A stretch of 64,000 nt of DNA from Zeugodacus cucurbitae (Eukaryota; Arthropoda; Insecta; Diptera; Tephritidae). Shown in pieces: positions 33,361 to 46,228 of the stretch (position 1 is the first letter of the stretch; every line of letters begins with the position of its first letter). The notes below the pieces were generated by a model. It was not told the origin of the DNA, searched no databases, and saw nothing but the letters and a program-made list of their open reading frames with translations. The stretch is taken from NCBI RefSeq assembly GCF_028554725.1, contig NC_071671.1, positions 61,677,001 through 61,741,000 on the forward strand, read 5' to 3'. The position numbers and the translations under genes are program-made.

Positions 33361-36300
33361 TGTATTCATAACAAAATATATTATATATAAAAAATTGCCT
33401 AGTATTAGTACAAAAGCACTATTAATTTTCGCAATTCTTTTCCCCTCATTCACCCATTAATCCTTATCTTATCGCCGAATGAAATTGCTGAGAGTTGTTA
33501 ATGAAAAGGTCATTAACTGGCGACATAAAAACAAAAATTACCGTTAACCTTAAATGTCCCAGAGGATAAAGCGCTTTAGTTGCGCCATTCACGCATGTCA
33601 TACAACACGCTGCTTAAATTCTTCTAAATTGTTTCTTTTAATTATTTTATGCCACATTTTTGTATGTAGTTGTTATTGCTGTTGTTGTTGTAGTTGTTGT
33701 GTACAACGCTCACTCGCAATTTCCATAACAAATAAATGCAAACGAAGAACAGAGTGTAAATTTAATAGAGAAAAGTACATGAAGTAATTTCAGATAAGGT
33801 AAACAACATGCCACAGGCAACAACAACAACAATATTAAACAGCTAGTGGCAAATAGTTGTAGGCATAAAAGAGAAAACTAACGGTTCGAGTGAAAACAAT
33901 GCCGACAACGATGAAATAAATGAAAACATGAATGTGGCAAATATGTTGCAACAACGCCAACAATTTGTGGCAATACGCAGCCTAAGGTACTGTCAAGGTA
34001 AGTGTGTGTGCGTAATTGTAGGTATGCATATAATTAAAGTCACGCAAAATGGCGGCACGCAAACGTTGGCAGGAAGTGGAAAAATTGTTGCAAGGCTGAA
34101 GTTGAGCGCTGAGAAATTGGAGCAACACGCCAAATTCTTTGTAGCACAGCTGTATATATGCATGTGTGCGTGCGTTCATGTTAAGTAAATAAATATATAT
34201 ATATATTATAAAAGAAACTCAGTCTTCTACTACTTCGTGGTAATATGAGTGAAAAGTGTGCGTGTTGCAAGCACACACTGAGCGCTGCCATTCACCAGCG
34301 GCTTATCATAATTACCACCAGATTAACTTAAGTAAAAGCGTCTATTAATGGCGTCGATAAACAGCACAGCTGTTGTAGATGTTGTTGTTTTTGCATTTGT
34401 TGTAATTTTTCTTTTTTTGTTTTTTTTCTTTTCTGTTTTGTTGCTGTTATTTTGCCTTTTTTTGTTTTTAGCTGGTTGTCACACACAAGTTCCCACTTGT
34501 GGCCAGCCACAGGCTACGTGAGCTTCTCATTTGTTCACCAACAGGCAATGTGGCATGCTCAGACATGCGGACGAACACGATGACTGATGAAATGTCGAAA
34601 TGACTAATGAAGACGCTGAAATTGTTTGGATGTCATGGCAGTGTCGGCATATGAAAATTATTAAGAAAATCTCTGACCAGTTCATGGCAACTTGCAGGGT
34701 GGGTGTTTGCATACAATTGTTTCTCGATGACAAGGGTTGCTCGAAGAGTTTGTGGATTTTTTAACAACTTACTTTTATTTCTTGGAAAAAAATGACGTTA
34801 TTGCCAATTGTCTGTAGTTGCTGAGGTCTGATAATAATATCTTGTTGATTAGGGTTATAGAAAAGGACAGTCAGATCAGTGTGGCATATGAAGTTGGTTT
34901 TCAAATAGTCCTTATTTATCAAACAGACCTCGTTGTTCGTTATACAAGAAAGAACAACTGTGCTCTCAACTAGGTGACGTCTCATATTTCTTGAGTACCA
35001 GGAAATATATTTCAAGGAAGTCTTCACTCGAATGCGTGTAGTCTAGGACTATGCGCACAAAAATAGGGATCTGTGTAGTATATAGCATTGTTAATTCAGT
35101 GAAAGAGGTTAGCGAATTATTTTTCTGTTAATTTTCGCAACACATTACTTCGACAAAGACTTGCGTGCGTTCACTTGAGCTCAGAAAAAACGCAAATTGT
35201 TTTAATTAATGGCTGGACTTTTGCATGTTTGAATAAGTTTTGACTGCTCAAGCGAGTGCGTACTAAATGGATTAATATAAAACACTCGTTCGAGATTAAA
35301 TTCATGTAAATATTTGAAAAATTTTCGTAATGTTAAGGAAATTGCGACTTATACTTGTGCAGTCAAGAAGCTTACAATTTAGGCACTTGGTAAATATAAC
35401 GACCTATGAGTCTGTCATGACTTTTCGCTCAAGTATTCACTTGTAAAGGCCTTCATGATATTGAAGAATCATAAAATATCCCTAATGATGTCGCTATTCG
35501 CTGATAATTCTTTAGCCACAGACTATAATTCCAGACCTTGATACTTCCTGAATCAGTTCAGTCGATTTAAAGAAAACAAATTTCCTCTTTGTTTATCTTT
35601 AATGGGTTCAGAAGACCAGAGTTTTTTGATGCAATGCGATATGTGAGAATTTTGTGGGAAATAAATCGAGTTTCTTTCGCTCTTTGACTACAATTAATTC
35701 TTAATCTAGCACACTTAAGCATACTTTCGGTTAATCAGCAAATAATCGGACGTACACAGGTTTTTCTAACTGAAGATAGTCATATAACATGATAAATACT
35801 GAGGTTTGGCTTAAAATAATCTTGAGATTAAGGACTTGTCTGTTGGGTTTACTCTATTGAAATAACATTTTTTAACTCGTGGACGTATTCTCTCCTACTG
35901 AAGTTTGCATTTTATATTTTAAAGCTATCGTTAGTGAATTATAGCATGAGTTCATTTAGGTGTGGGTTCTAAGTACTACTCTAGACTACTAAATGAATCA
36001 TGATGCCAGAAGTTGACAACGTGTCTTCATAAATTCAAACTAAATTTGAACTTCTAACCAAGAAAGTTGTAATAAGTGAACAAGATGAACTTTATAGTTC
36101 ACCTTCTCTGTAGAACACCTCTGTTATTATATAACCACAGTGATCTTAACCTTTGACGACACGAATCGTTTAAATTGATGTTCTGATGCTCTTACTCATA
36201 AGTTTCTTATAGCAAATTTCTTTCAGCAAATTTAATACAAAATCTTTAAAGCAAGCAACATTTAATTCTTTTGCTCTTTGCTCCACAACAATCAAGTCAT

Positions 36301-38432
36301 CCAATGTCATAATACCCATTATTTTATTGCAAAGCTAAATGGCAATATCAGCCATTGTAGCCCTTACTGCAGCATGTTGCATGTAGTTCTATATTTTTTT
36401 TTTTTTTTTGCTGCTATTGATGTTGCTGTTGTTTTTTGAGCCACCAGCTGGCAGCGTCATCATTTTGCATTAACCAGCTGAGCAAGAGTCAAAGGGAGTC
36501 GAATAAAAAGCGGAGTATATGGCGACGAGGGCAACAGAAATGCGAGTACACATATGTATATGAAAGTTTATGTGTGTGTGATTATGGAAACATGGCTTAA
36601 TAAATATGTATGTAAACGTTGCTGTGGATTACATATGTACATATGTATATATGGATTTTAAACAATTTTTTTTTTTCGCTCAAAACCGATGTGATTTTAA
36701 TAGTTGCGCATGCGATGCCTTCCACCAGGAATATATAAACACACATACATATTTGTACACGAAGACACCTGCTGCGTTGCCGCGTTCTTGGTGCCACCAA
36801 GTGTAGTTACCGTTTTGACGCTTTTCTCTTTGCTTTAAACTAAAAAATACTTTTTTTTTTCTATTTTTCTACTTCAAACACCTTCCGATTCATGCGTTTG
36901 CAAAAACATTTTACAAAAATATGCTTTTAATTTTTTCCAGCTTTTCTTTCGAGTCGCGAGCAATGCCTTGTAAGAACTCCAGCAGCGCGACCAGTCAGAG
37001 CAGCGGGATCAACACCTAAGCGAATGTCATGGTGACACTGCAATCTGCCGCCTGTGTGGCATGCACCGTCACAGTCTCTGCTTGTGTGTGTGCGTGCAAT
37101 GCACTTAAAACGCATATTTATGCGCACTTTATGCACATAATTTTGCTCATTTCTTTTTTCCGCACATTTTCTTCCTACGATAAATGACGGTGAAAAAGCA
37201 GCGCACACACACACACATCCTGTTAGCTGCAACTAACACATGTAGTAAGCTAAGTCAGCAATGCCTTAAGTGCACATCTCATTCACATTCAACTGTCCTT
37301 TGCCGCACACAAACACACGCACACAATCTCTGTTTGTATTTACATCTGTATGTGTGTGCCTCAGCTTCTAGTTGAAATGAAAAAGCCACCGATTTTATGG
37401 TTTCCTTTGCTCGGAAATTGAAGTTGAAGCGTCGGAAATGCAGTTTTTGATTTTCATGTTCCGCTCTTTGAATGTCATGCCACACGCCGCACACACTCAG
37501 CCATCCGCTCATATTTAGACGCATATGCAATTATGTAAACTTTTTTAGTGTGCGAGCATTAAGTGGCTTGTTTGTGAAGTCTGAGGTGAGAGTGGATGGT
37601 TCAAGGTGCCTAGTTGGGTGTACTTATAATTTGAAAAACTTTTCCTATTCCTTCAGAACAATAGGGAAGTTTTTTTTCAACAAATTTTTAGTGCTTTTCA
37701 TCTTTTAATATCCTCCAGATTCTAAAATAATATTAATATAATTTTATATCTTACAAGTTTTATCATCAAAGTTTCCTTAGCCTCAATCTTAAAAATTAAT
37801 TAAATTATAAAATAGTTTATAATCATATTATAAAGTTAGCAGATTTAATGATTGCAGTCAATAATTTTTAGTCTATAGTTTATCCTTGACTATTAGTTTG
37901 TCAATTAATCAGGTAGTCAATAATCGGTAGTCAGTGTAGAAGTTTCAAAACTCTAAAACACTAACCAATATTGAGCAGTCAATAGTAACTGATAAGTAAG
38001 ATAAAAGTTAAAGGGACAAAATGAGAAGTCACGCCTCAGAGCCAAACATTCAAAAGTCCTATTACTAAGAAAAACCAAATTCAATAATGACTTTATATCT
38101 AATCAATGTGCAGTCACTAAAATTAAATAAATAGTAGTCGTAATATGAATTTACAATGTCAATACTAAATCAGTTTGTAGCTTATTATAAATCGATAAAA
38201 CTCAATGTGACAATAAAGAAGAAGAATAAAAGTCAATCAATAAGTCATTAGTTAGCAGACACTCCGGAAGTCATTAGTGAATAGTCACAGGTTATATTAA
38301 TTTCTGATAGTCGTTTAGTTAGTTTTTTAATTGTGACCAAATATTTTATTCAGTTAGTCAATCACTTCCTAGTATATATTGAATCCTCAATTAATCAGTT
38401 TTAATGTTTAAGTCAGTCATTTAGACAATGGC
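33361..38432. other. Non-genic stretch with simple repeats
   Basis: Contains CAA/GTT triplet runs (about 33,675-33,700 and 33,818-33,832), an AT run at 34,192-34,207, a poly-T run at about 36,392-36,408 and, from about 37,880, sequence dense in AGTCA/TAGTC motifs. The minus-strand ORF at 34,761-35,027 (88 codons, not low-complexity, contains YLKTNFICHTDLTVLFYNP) is recorded as unassigned. No gene structure found. Confidence 0.4.
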
Positions 38433-38436
38433 TTAA

Positions 38437-39172
38437 GGCAGCAGTCTGCTTTACAGGCTTCAAAAAATCGATTTTTTTGTTTTATTTTAAATCTCTTCCA
38501 AAACTATCCAAGAATATGTCTTTAAAATTCCAGAGGCCAATTTGATATATTTTCAAAGCTAGAGCAGTTTTAGTGGCCGATCGTCGAGCAGGTGCGAATG
38601 CTCAGGCAGACCTTAAAAAGCGCATTTTCTCGAGTTTTTATTTTCACAAGTGTTAGAAAACGGTGCCGGCGATAGTAAAAAGAATATATGTCCGATCGAA
38701 AAAAAAAACAAAGTGAACTAGCTTCAGTATTAAATTATCTTCTATTTGAACTAAAAAAGTGGACAAAAGTATTATTTAAACTATTTGTTTTGCATCTTAA
38801 AGTATTTTTTTTTTCTTGAAAAAGTGATTTTTTTTTTCAAACTTCGAAAAAATTAGGAATTTTATAACTTCTTCGGTATTTTTTTAGTTCATAAAGAAAA
38901 GAAACTTATAAAAATTAAAAAGAAATTTCAGATGCATCGTACGATCTCCATCACCGGCACCGATTTGCAAGTGCAGACTCCAGGCGCTCCTGAAAAATAC
39001 TTACAACTTTGAAAAAATTTCAATATTTTTTAATAATTAATATTGTTTTTTAAGCCTTAAATATAGTACATTATGTTAAAATTCCGTTTACCGCAATCAT
39101 TTCCTTCCCTTTCAAAAAAAAAAAAAAAATTGCTAAAAACGATTTTTTTGGCTTCTAAAGCAGACTACTGCC
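38437..39172. mobile_element. Non-autonomous DNA transposon (MITE) with TTAA flanks
   Basis: 736-bp element with terminal inverted repeats of about 40 bp, imperfect. The left end reads GGCAGCAGTCTGCTTTACAG and continues through AAAAAATCGATTTTT. The right end is the complement of AAAACGATTTTTTTGGCTTC and CAGACTACTGCC. Both ends abut TTAA (38,433-38,436 and 39,173-39,176), the target duplication of piggyBac-type elements; a TTA/TAA duplication of PIF/Harbinger type cannot be excluded. A second internal inverted pair (GGTGCCGGCGAT near 38,664; ATCACCGGCACC near 38,950) is present. No transposase is encoded. It lies inside an AGTCA-rich tract that continues on both sides. Confidence 0.82.
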
Positions 39173-41809
39173 TTAATAAAATTAAATTTTTTGATTATTA
39201 TTTTGTTAATTAAAAACACTGGATTGAAGAAGCACAGCCAATTAATCAATATTCAAATATAATTAATTTGCATTTCTGTATGAATCTGTTTTGAAAGGGT
39301 AATCATAACTAAAAACCTATTGACAGTTTAAAAGTCCTTGTTAATTAATCTCTATATAGAAGCTAACTTATTTAATCAAAGGGTGTTAGCAAAAATATTG
39401 TTTTCGTTAAATCAAAGAGATTTTATAAATGAAAAAAAAAAAAAATAAAAAAAAAAATCCATCGCTATAGTCAGAAGAAGTCATTCAACGGTAGTTGAGT
39501 AATGAGTAACTAGGTGAAATGAAATAATTGATTAGTTAATAATTCATAATTGACAAATTTCACTAAAAATAACCATTCAGCAGTCAAAATTCTTTGTAAT
39601 TAATTCAAAAAATTCAAGTCACAAAAAGAATTATATAACATAATTTAAATTAAGATTAATTTAATCAAAGATTGATTAAAAATAAATAAGTAAGAATTCT
39701 TGAGATGATGAATTAATTATTCTCCAATATTTAACTAACAATAAGAATTAAAAAACGAAAATAAAGCATTGTTTTAAAAGCCATTTAGGAAGCTCGAAAA
39801 AACTACATTAAATAAAATATTGAGTTTAAAATTGTTGAGATGTACTAAGAAAGAAAAAAATAAATATATTTTTAAATACATATAGGACATATTTGTTTCC
39901 ATTGCTAGAATATATATGTAATATGTACATTTCTATTTTCCATGTCGAAGTGCATCAAATAATGCCATGCGATTGCCTTACTGCCGTCAAAATTTGCGCA
40001 AATCAAACAATATCAAATTTTATGATTTACGAGTATACGACAAGCACAAAATTCAACAAGCTGAAGACAAACAATGTCAAACACATACAGCCAAATACAA
40101 ATATAGACATATTTACGCATGTATCAGTAGAAGAATTAGAGCATAACGCATGCATAATATAACAATAACATAATACACATACATACATACATGTACTTCT
40201 AGGTATATACATTTACTCTCAGATATACTTATATACACTTTTTATATGCAAATCATATATTTGTGTCTGTTTCATAAGTCAATGTAGCAGCTTTGTATTA
40301 TGTTGCATCCACAAACTAGGATAACATATGTATGTACAGCATATTTAACAATTTCTGCATATTTTAGTATAATCTGCGCTTGTAATACAATATATGAGTA
40401 AAATATATAAAATAAAAGTGAAAAAAAAAATAATTTTCAACAAAAAAAACGCGCGAAAAATCAACATCGAAGAGGCAGTCTTGTATTGTGTTCATGTTTT
40501 GCAAGCTTCAAGTAACAACAACGGGAAGGAAGTCTCAGACAGTACACACTTCAGTCGGCACCCCAAACTCCGCGTCGGCCACGCTTACAATAATCCTTCC
40601 CAACGTTTTATCGCTGTTTGCTGCGCTTTACTGCGCCTGTGTGTTGCTGCCGTCCGCTTTCGCGCTTATATTACCATTTCCGCATTTAAGCAGCGCCGAA
40701 CACATGTAACGTATACGTCCTGTGTACTCACTTCCTTCCTCTGTACGACGCTGTTGCTATTGCTGTTGTTGGTTGCATGGTTGCACATAGTTGTAGTTAG
40801 GCCACTCATTCGCCCGCTTGCCACCTATCGCCCCGCCTACACAAGTTACTGCGCCGCCAGCGGCTATTGTTTATTCGGCGCAAACAAACCGTTTGTTTGG
40901 ACTCCGTTGTTCATACGGTCTTACTTGACTTCCTGCTGTTTGACAGTGGTACGGTTGGGATTTGTGGGTACTCAGATTGGGATTTATAACAAGACTCATT
41001 AGGTCGAATGTAAAAGGTCTTGTCTCTAAACTGTAGTACCACAAACTCACAAAACCCCGAGGCTTTTATATGCGTTCTTAGAATGAGGTTTCTATGAAAT
41101 ATAGTCGATAGACCTCGAGCTAAACTCTATTTCCAAGCTCTTATAGGAGCCTTGCTTATTACTGTGACGTTCACATCAGTAAGTTACTTTTAGAGTCTGA
41201 ATTGAATAATACCTCTGAAATTTTACAAAAAATACCCTGATAACCGCCCACACAAATCTTGAACTTTAGGATCTGACCCGGGATCTCGTTTATTTAAAGA
41301 ATAAGAAGGTGGATAAACCCTTTGGCCTGAAACTTTATATCGGGAATCTAGAGAACACTTTCTGCTCTGCGCCGAGTTTCAGTAAGACAACCGTAATCTT
41401 TCGGTCTGGATAAGAGTATTCTGAGCTGGGTCTCTCGGTTTGAAAATCTGTTATAATTTAAATCGTATTGAAAACAAAAATTTCCTGACCGTTCTGTGAC
41501 TTTTTTTTATTGAATGGAAGCTGGTCTGTGTAGAACTATTGAAGAATAGAGTCCAGAAAGATTTTATAATAACATAAGTGTATAACACAAATTGAACGCC
41601 TCATAAGCCAATAACTAAGTTTAGAAGATCTGAAGTCTAAATCAAAGAGTAAGTTTCCGACAACAAAAATATAAATTTATCATGTCTTCAATACACTGTT
41701 CCCCACTGAAAGCATGCCTCCATATCTCCAAACTACTCTCAAATACAAACAGTGCAATTCCTCTCCGTCTTTTCACTCTCTATCTCTACTCCTTTCATTA
41801 TTTGCTTCG
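39173..41809. other. Non-genic stretch, AGTCA-rich then a less AT-rich block
   Basis: AGTCA/AATTAATCA-rich sequence continues to about 39,690, then AT-rich spacer. From about 40,480 to 40,990 the composition is more GC-rich, with a 202-codon ORF (40,394-41,002, plus) overlapped by another ORF in a different frame. It begins with Lys-rich translation of an A-run and includes a leucine run from a GTT tract, so I do not call it a gene. Confidence 0.4.
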
Positions 41810-42235
41810 ACCTGTTGGCTATTGGCAGCATATTTTAACGGCCAATAATTTTCGAACAACACTCGAATCGCCGGAAGTACTCAACCACTGTGCAACTGCA
41901 ACTAACTGCGGAAAACTGTAACTGAGCAAGAATCGGCGAACAGCCGCTGTGAAACGAAAGAAGTAACGCGAAAGAAAAAAAAAGATGAAGAAAACTTGCA
42001 GTGAAAACAAGCGAAGTTGTACGTTTAAATTGAATTTCATTGAAATTGGTTATCGAATTTCTCACACTTTTGCTGCGCGAATGAAACTGAAAATTCACAG
42101 TTCGCAGCAGTTTCAGCATTAAATCAGCAAAGTATTTATTTGCAGTGAAATGAAGAAATAACTTCGAATAAATTCACGCAGATGACGAAATTTTTGAAAA
42201 GTTCTGACTTCGTGACCTCAGTAGGGTAACTTTTT
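41810..42235 (+). other. Possible non-coding first exon (5' leader) of an unseen gene
   Basis: The composition changes abruptly here: many CAAC, GCGAA and GTGAAA words, A-rich without long T runs, no long ORF, and stops in all frames. It ends near a potential donor (CAGTAGGGTAAC at about 42,220-42,231). This resembles fly 5' leader exons. There is no coding sequence, no proven TATA or initiator, and no linked exon in the window. Speculative. Confidence 0.2.
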
Positions 42236-42734
42236 TATAAAGATGGAAGGAAATTTTACTTGAATGTGAGTTTTTAATTTTCGAAAATGCTAAAAATATA
42301 CATGACTGTAAAGAAAAAATTGAGTCCATCAATAAGGATCGCAAGCAATATAGGTTTGAAGCCCGACTAGAAATATGTATATGAATTGTTTTTCGGGAGA
42401 AAACTTATTAAATGCAACAATTGATATTTTTGATATTTCTAGGGAATGTAGAAAGCCATCTCTTTTGACCATCAGTTTACGGTCAATCGAGGCAGGTTGT
42501 GATACTCAGAGAAAACAGCGATAAAGAATTGGAGGAACTAACTTTGATTGCGGGTAGATTATTGTTTTCTTTAATTAGTCCAATATCTCGGATAAAACAG
42601 CTTTGGGAGTTCTAAATAATAATTAATTCATAGGAATCGTTTATTTATTTTTGGGATTATGACCTTCAATATTAAAAAACTTTATCTTTGCATTTTAAGC
42701 TGTTTGGTAGTGAGATAATTTCTGTATAACATTA

Positions 42735-42950
42735 CTGTTGATGTTATCATTGAAAGCTTCGAAAGCTCAAAGCTCCGTTCTACCAAAGTTCAAAGGTAAC
42801 GCTGTCTAGCAATGAAAGCTCACACTGTTATAACAATCATTGAAAGCTTGAAAACCTAAAAGCTTCGCTTTATCAAAGCTCTTGTGTAGAAATGAAAGCT
42901 CATATTGTTATAGATGAAAGCTTCAGTTTATGAAAATGATATTTTAATGA
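42735..42950. repeat. Minisatellite with GAAAGCTC/GAAAGCTT units
   Basis: Two to three decayed units with recurring ATGAAAGCTCACACTGTTAT / ATGAAAGCTCATATTGTTAT and ATTGAAAGCTTGAAAAC / ATTGAAAGCTTCGAAAG blocks, spaced about 80-100 bp. Same motif theme as the repeats at 32.5 and 60.4 kb. Confidence 0.6.
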
Positions 42951-45078
42951 GGAGCTAAAATGGAAATGCATTTTTTTACTCGAGATTCCAATAAGTGAAG
43001 CAATAACGACTTTTTTATATCACCATATATGAAACCGTTATAACGGCTATGTACATATGCACATATATATCAAGCACAAAATATAAGAAATGATTGTATT
43101 AAAATTATGTGAATTGAATGATCTCAAATCGCCGTCAGCTGAATTCTGTCTCCAGCTCAGCATGATGGCACCGACCACGCGTCAAGCCTACATAAAGTTT
43201 GAATAAAGAAAAACCAAACTCAAACTCCAGCCGAAATCCAAATATATCAAAAAATAGTTTCTCACATTTGCATACACCCAGCTTCCTTCTTATCTTCCTG
43301 GTCGCAAAACAACAACAACGACAACAGAAAACGCCAGCAGCATTGTGTGCGCGCTGTCTGCGACTGACTGACTGGACAACAATCGCCGCATTCAATGGAC
43401 CTGTTTCAGGTGGCCAATTGGCGAACTGGTTAAGATTGCGGTTGTGTTGTCTGTGGCACAGCGCGGCGATTGCTTTCTATGCGCTGGCGCGCCGCCGCCG
43501 ACAAATAGACAATCTGGTGTATTTGGCTCTTTGGGCGCCAAACTTTGACGTTTCGGGCGATTATTTTCGAACTGTCAGACGCACGCAGGCGGCACGATTG
43601 GGCGCATGCGGACAGCGCAGGCAACTGACATGAGGTTGAGAATTGGCTGGATGCGGCCCACACGCAAATCGATTGCACCAAAAGCCGCTGGCGTTGGATT
43701 CCTGCTTCATTCTTTTGTGTGTTGCAGTTGTTGTTGTTGTTGTTGTTATTGCTATTACCATTATTGTTGTGGTTGTTGTTCTCGTTATTGTTGCATATTT
43801 CTGAATTATTTGCTTCTAATCAAAAATGCAAACCCACTTGTTGGTCGGCAACTTGCCACATCATGCGCCGTTGCAAGATTGTTTATTATTGTTGTTGTAT
43901 ATAGGTACTTTACATATGCTACGTGGTGTGGCACCATTTGCTGTTGCACCAGCAAGCACAGCATGCAACAATTGTTGAATCTTGTTCAAGCAGTCAAACT
44001 TCAGTTCAAACCTTCTATGTTGCTTCTTCTTCTTCTGCATCTACTCCGTCGTCTTGGAGAAGCAGCTGCCTCTTCAGCTGTTTGGACTTTGCGCGTTGCT
44101 TGTTGGCAAATTAACTGCTTGCAACTTCCTCATTTTGTCAGTCACAAAGCCGCACGCGAATGCGCAATTTTTCAAAGGCGGCATTCATTGTTGCAGTTGT
44201 TGTTGCTGTTATTGTTGTCAGCTGCAATGAAATTTTGCCAAATCGTTGATGTGGCGTCTTAATCAAATAATGAAATTGTTTATTTGCGAAATTTATCACG
44301 CGCTTATAGCATTTGCAGCCGGCAAGAGCCACGCGCAACTTGCAACACACTGTTGCATGCCTCCTTTCGTTGGCTAATGTCAGTGTAGGCGTCCCGGAAA
44401 ATGTGGCCGTTTGCTGTGTCGTTGTGTGGAAATTAAGTGTCTGCATCCCAGGGAGTGTGCCGCCTTGCAGCTGGCAGATTTACACTCTTTTCACATTTAT
44501 GTTTTGGGCGATTTTTGGCAGTCGCGCCGCGCCGCACCGAAAAGTGATTGATATTTAAAGGTGTACGTATGACAGCTGCGTATAATGACTGTATTTATTG
44601 TGAGTTACAGTCGAACTTTAAATAAGCTCAACGCAATTTCAAATAAATTACTATAAAATATGAGTGACCGAGCGTATAATAACTCTAGTCTTTTAATTTC
44701 ATAATATACTTTTGAGAGGGCGAGATACTCACGTAAATTTTTTAAATTGAATTTTCCTCCTCCTTCAAATATTCAAATATTTTAGGGTTCTCAATTCTTC
44801 CATAGCTTTCGATACCTCTAAATGCTCACGGAGTAAAAGATTTTCTTCATTTCTTTCTCGCATATCGAAATTAATAGGTTTCTCCGAGATAATAAGCTGT
44901 CACTATGGTAGTTTTGGATATTGTCTTGTGATGGGCCATTGACACTACCGGGTTTGTATACCACAAGTACGAACATAATACAGTTACTGGAACTTTACAA
45001 AGTTACTGGGTATATTATATTTATACTTCGGGGTATGAAGTTAGAATAAGAAAGATTGCTGAATTGTGATCAAAGGAA
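42951..45078. other. Less AT-rich stretch with triplet runs, no supported gene
   Basis: From 43,130 to about 44,560 the sequence is relatively GC-rich, with a (GTT)n run at 43,725-43,795 and others near 44,180-44,225. Long ORFs overlap in several frames on both strands (for example 43,199-43,633 and 43,606-44,262, plus). They owe their length to triplet runs reading as Cys, Leu or Thr. No splice-compatible gene model or known domain was found. It could be a regulatory or transcribed untranslated region. Confidence 0.4.
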
Positions 45079-45178
45079 CTAAAGGTTTTCTCAATAAGAG
45101 CGGGTTTAAGAGTTTTTTTATAAAACACAAATGCGTTGGGATATCAATGAAATTCTTTATTCCCATGAAACTATGCCA

Positions 45179-45409
45179 TTATGTATGGAACTCGATTTCT
45201 TTTGCTTGGTCAGCGGACCATAGACTGGCGTAGCTCCACAGGAAATAGTCTAAGGGCGTCAAATCGCACGACCGAGGCGGCCAATTGTCTGGGCCATTTC
45301 GCGAGATAACAGGTTCACCAAAATTGGTTTTCAATAAATCAACATTCGGTGTGTGGCTTGAGGCGACATTCTGTTGGAACCACATATTGTCCAAGTCCAT
45401 ATCATCCAA
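45179..45409 (-). pseudogene. Mariner-like transposase, C-terminal part
   Basis: 76-codon frame beginning MDDMDLDNMWFQQN and containing NWPPRSCDLTPLDYFLW. It aligns with the DD41D catalytic segment of the array elements, but the second Asp is Asn and the spacing to the third Asp is two residues shorter (39). Confidence 0.75.
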
Positions 45410-45630
45410 TATTCGGTTATCATTGAGCGGCAGCGATTCCCATTCATAGTAACGTGTCGGTTTGGATCATGACGGAAGAAGTACGGCCCAAAGACGCCGC
45501 CGGCGCATAAACCGTACCAAACCGTAATTTATTCGGGATGCATTGGTGACTCATGGTGTACATGTGGATTGCTGCCTGACCAAAAACGCATATTTTGCTT
45601 ATTGATGAAGCCATTCCGTCAGAAATGACC

Positions 45631-46155
45631 TTAATCGCTGAAGATGATTTTTCTATGAAAATCCGGATCATTTTCAAGTTGTTGCTCAGCCCAATTCACG
45701 AACATACGATGATTGTGGTAGTCAAGCGGCTTTAGTTCTTGCGGCAATTTGACCTTGTAAGGAAGTAGATCAAAGTTCCTTGTAAGGATCCTTGTAAGGA
45801 GTTTCGCAAAATTCACTACAACGACGTCGCAACGCTTGAGAACGACATGTGAGATACTGATTTGGGTCTCAAGTGATGTGCTAGCGGCAGCAATGGTCTC
45901 GTACCTATGGGCACTCCTTTGTCTCACTCGCACGGGAACATTTTGTACTGTGAATGTAGACACAAATTTTTCCACAAGACGATCAATTGTTGATCTGGCA
46001 GGACGATTATGACGACGATGAATTGGACGTAGCGTTCTCAAAGTCGACGCCGCTGACTCCGAATTTCGGTAGTAAATTTTAATAATTTCGACTCGTTGTT
46101 GGTTCGTATAACTTTCCATGATGAAAATGCAAACCTTACTGAAGAGAAATGTCAA
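45631..46155 (-). pseudogene. Mariner-like transposase, N-terminal part
   Basis: 174-codon frame giving the DNA-binding region and the start of the catalytic domain, up to the first catalytic Asp in IIFSD. The reading then shifts frame (45,444-45,677) and resumes at 45,179-45,409 for the C-terminal catalytic part. The initiator is either the first Met (MTFLF) or the internal MESYTNQQ, which fits mariner transposases better. Confidence 0.75.
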
Positions 46156-46228
46156 AAGAGCTAGAAAAAAGTCGTCTTTGGCTGTCCCTATCGGTCTACT
46201 TTTGTAGCATCCTATTGAAAAAATCTTA

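Larger units (their letters stand above)
45079..46228 (-). mobile_element. Second mariner-like family, decayed copy
   Basis: About 1,150 bp with end sequences AAGGTTTTCTCAATAAG on the left and the complement of CCTATTGAAAAAATCTT on the right. The minus strand first encodes an N-terminal HTH-type region (MESYTNQQRVEIIKIYYRNS, then STIDRLVEKF) and a linker through LKPLDYHNHRMFVNWAEQQL to FHRKIIFSD. After frame breaks it ends with WFQQNVASSHT and PPRSCDLTPLDYFLW. The second catalytic Asp is replaced by Asn and two residues are lost before the third Asp. It is related to, but distinct from, the rosa-type array at 13-16.7 kb, and is inactive. Confidence 0.8.

Noticed and set aside
34761..35027. 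88-codon minus-strand ORF with mixed composition
   Set aside because: Not low-complexity, but no domain, no exon partners and no promoter evidence; left as unassigned.
40394..41002. 202-codon ORF on the plus strand
   Set aside because: Starts in an A-run, contains a Leu run from a GTT tract, overlaps another ORF in a second frame, and shows no domain or exon signals.
43606..44262. 218-codon Cys/Leu-rich ORF
   Set aside because: Length comes from GTT/GCT triplet runs; overlapping frames on both strands are similarly open.
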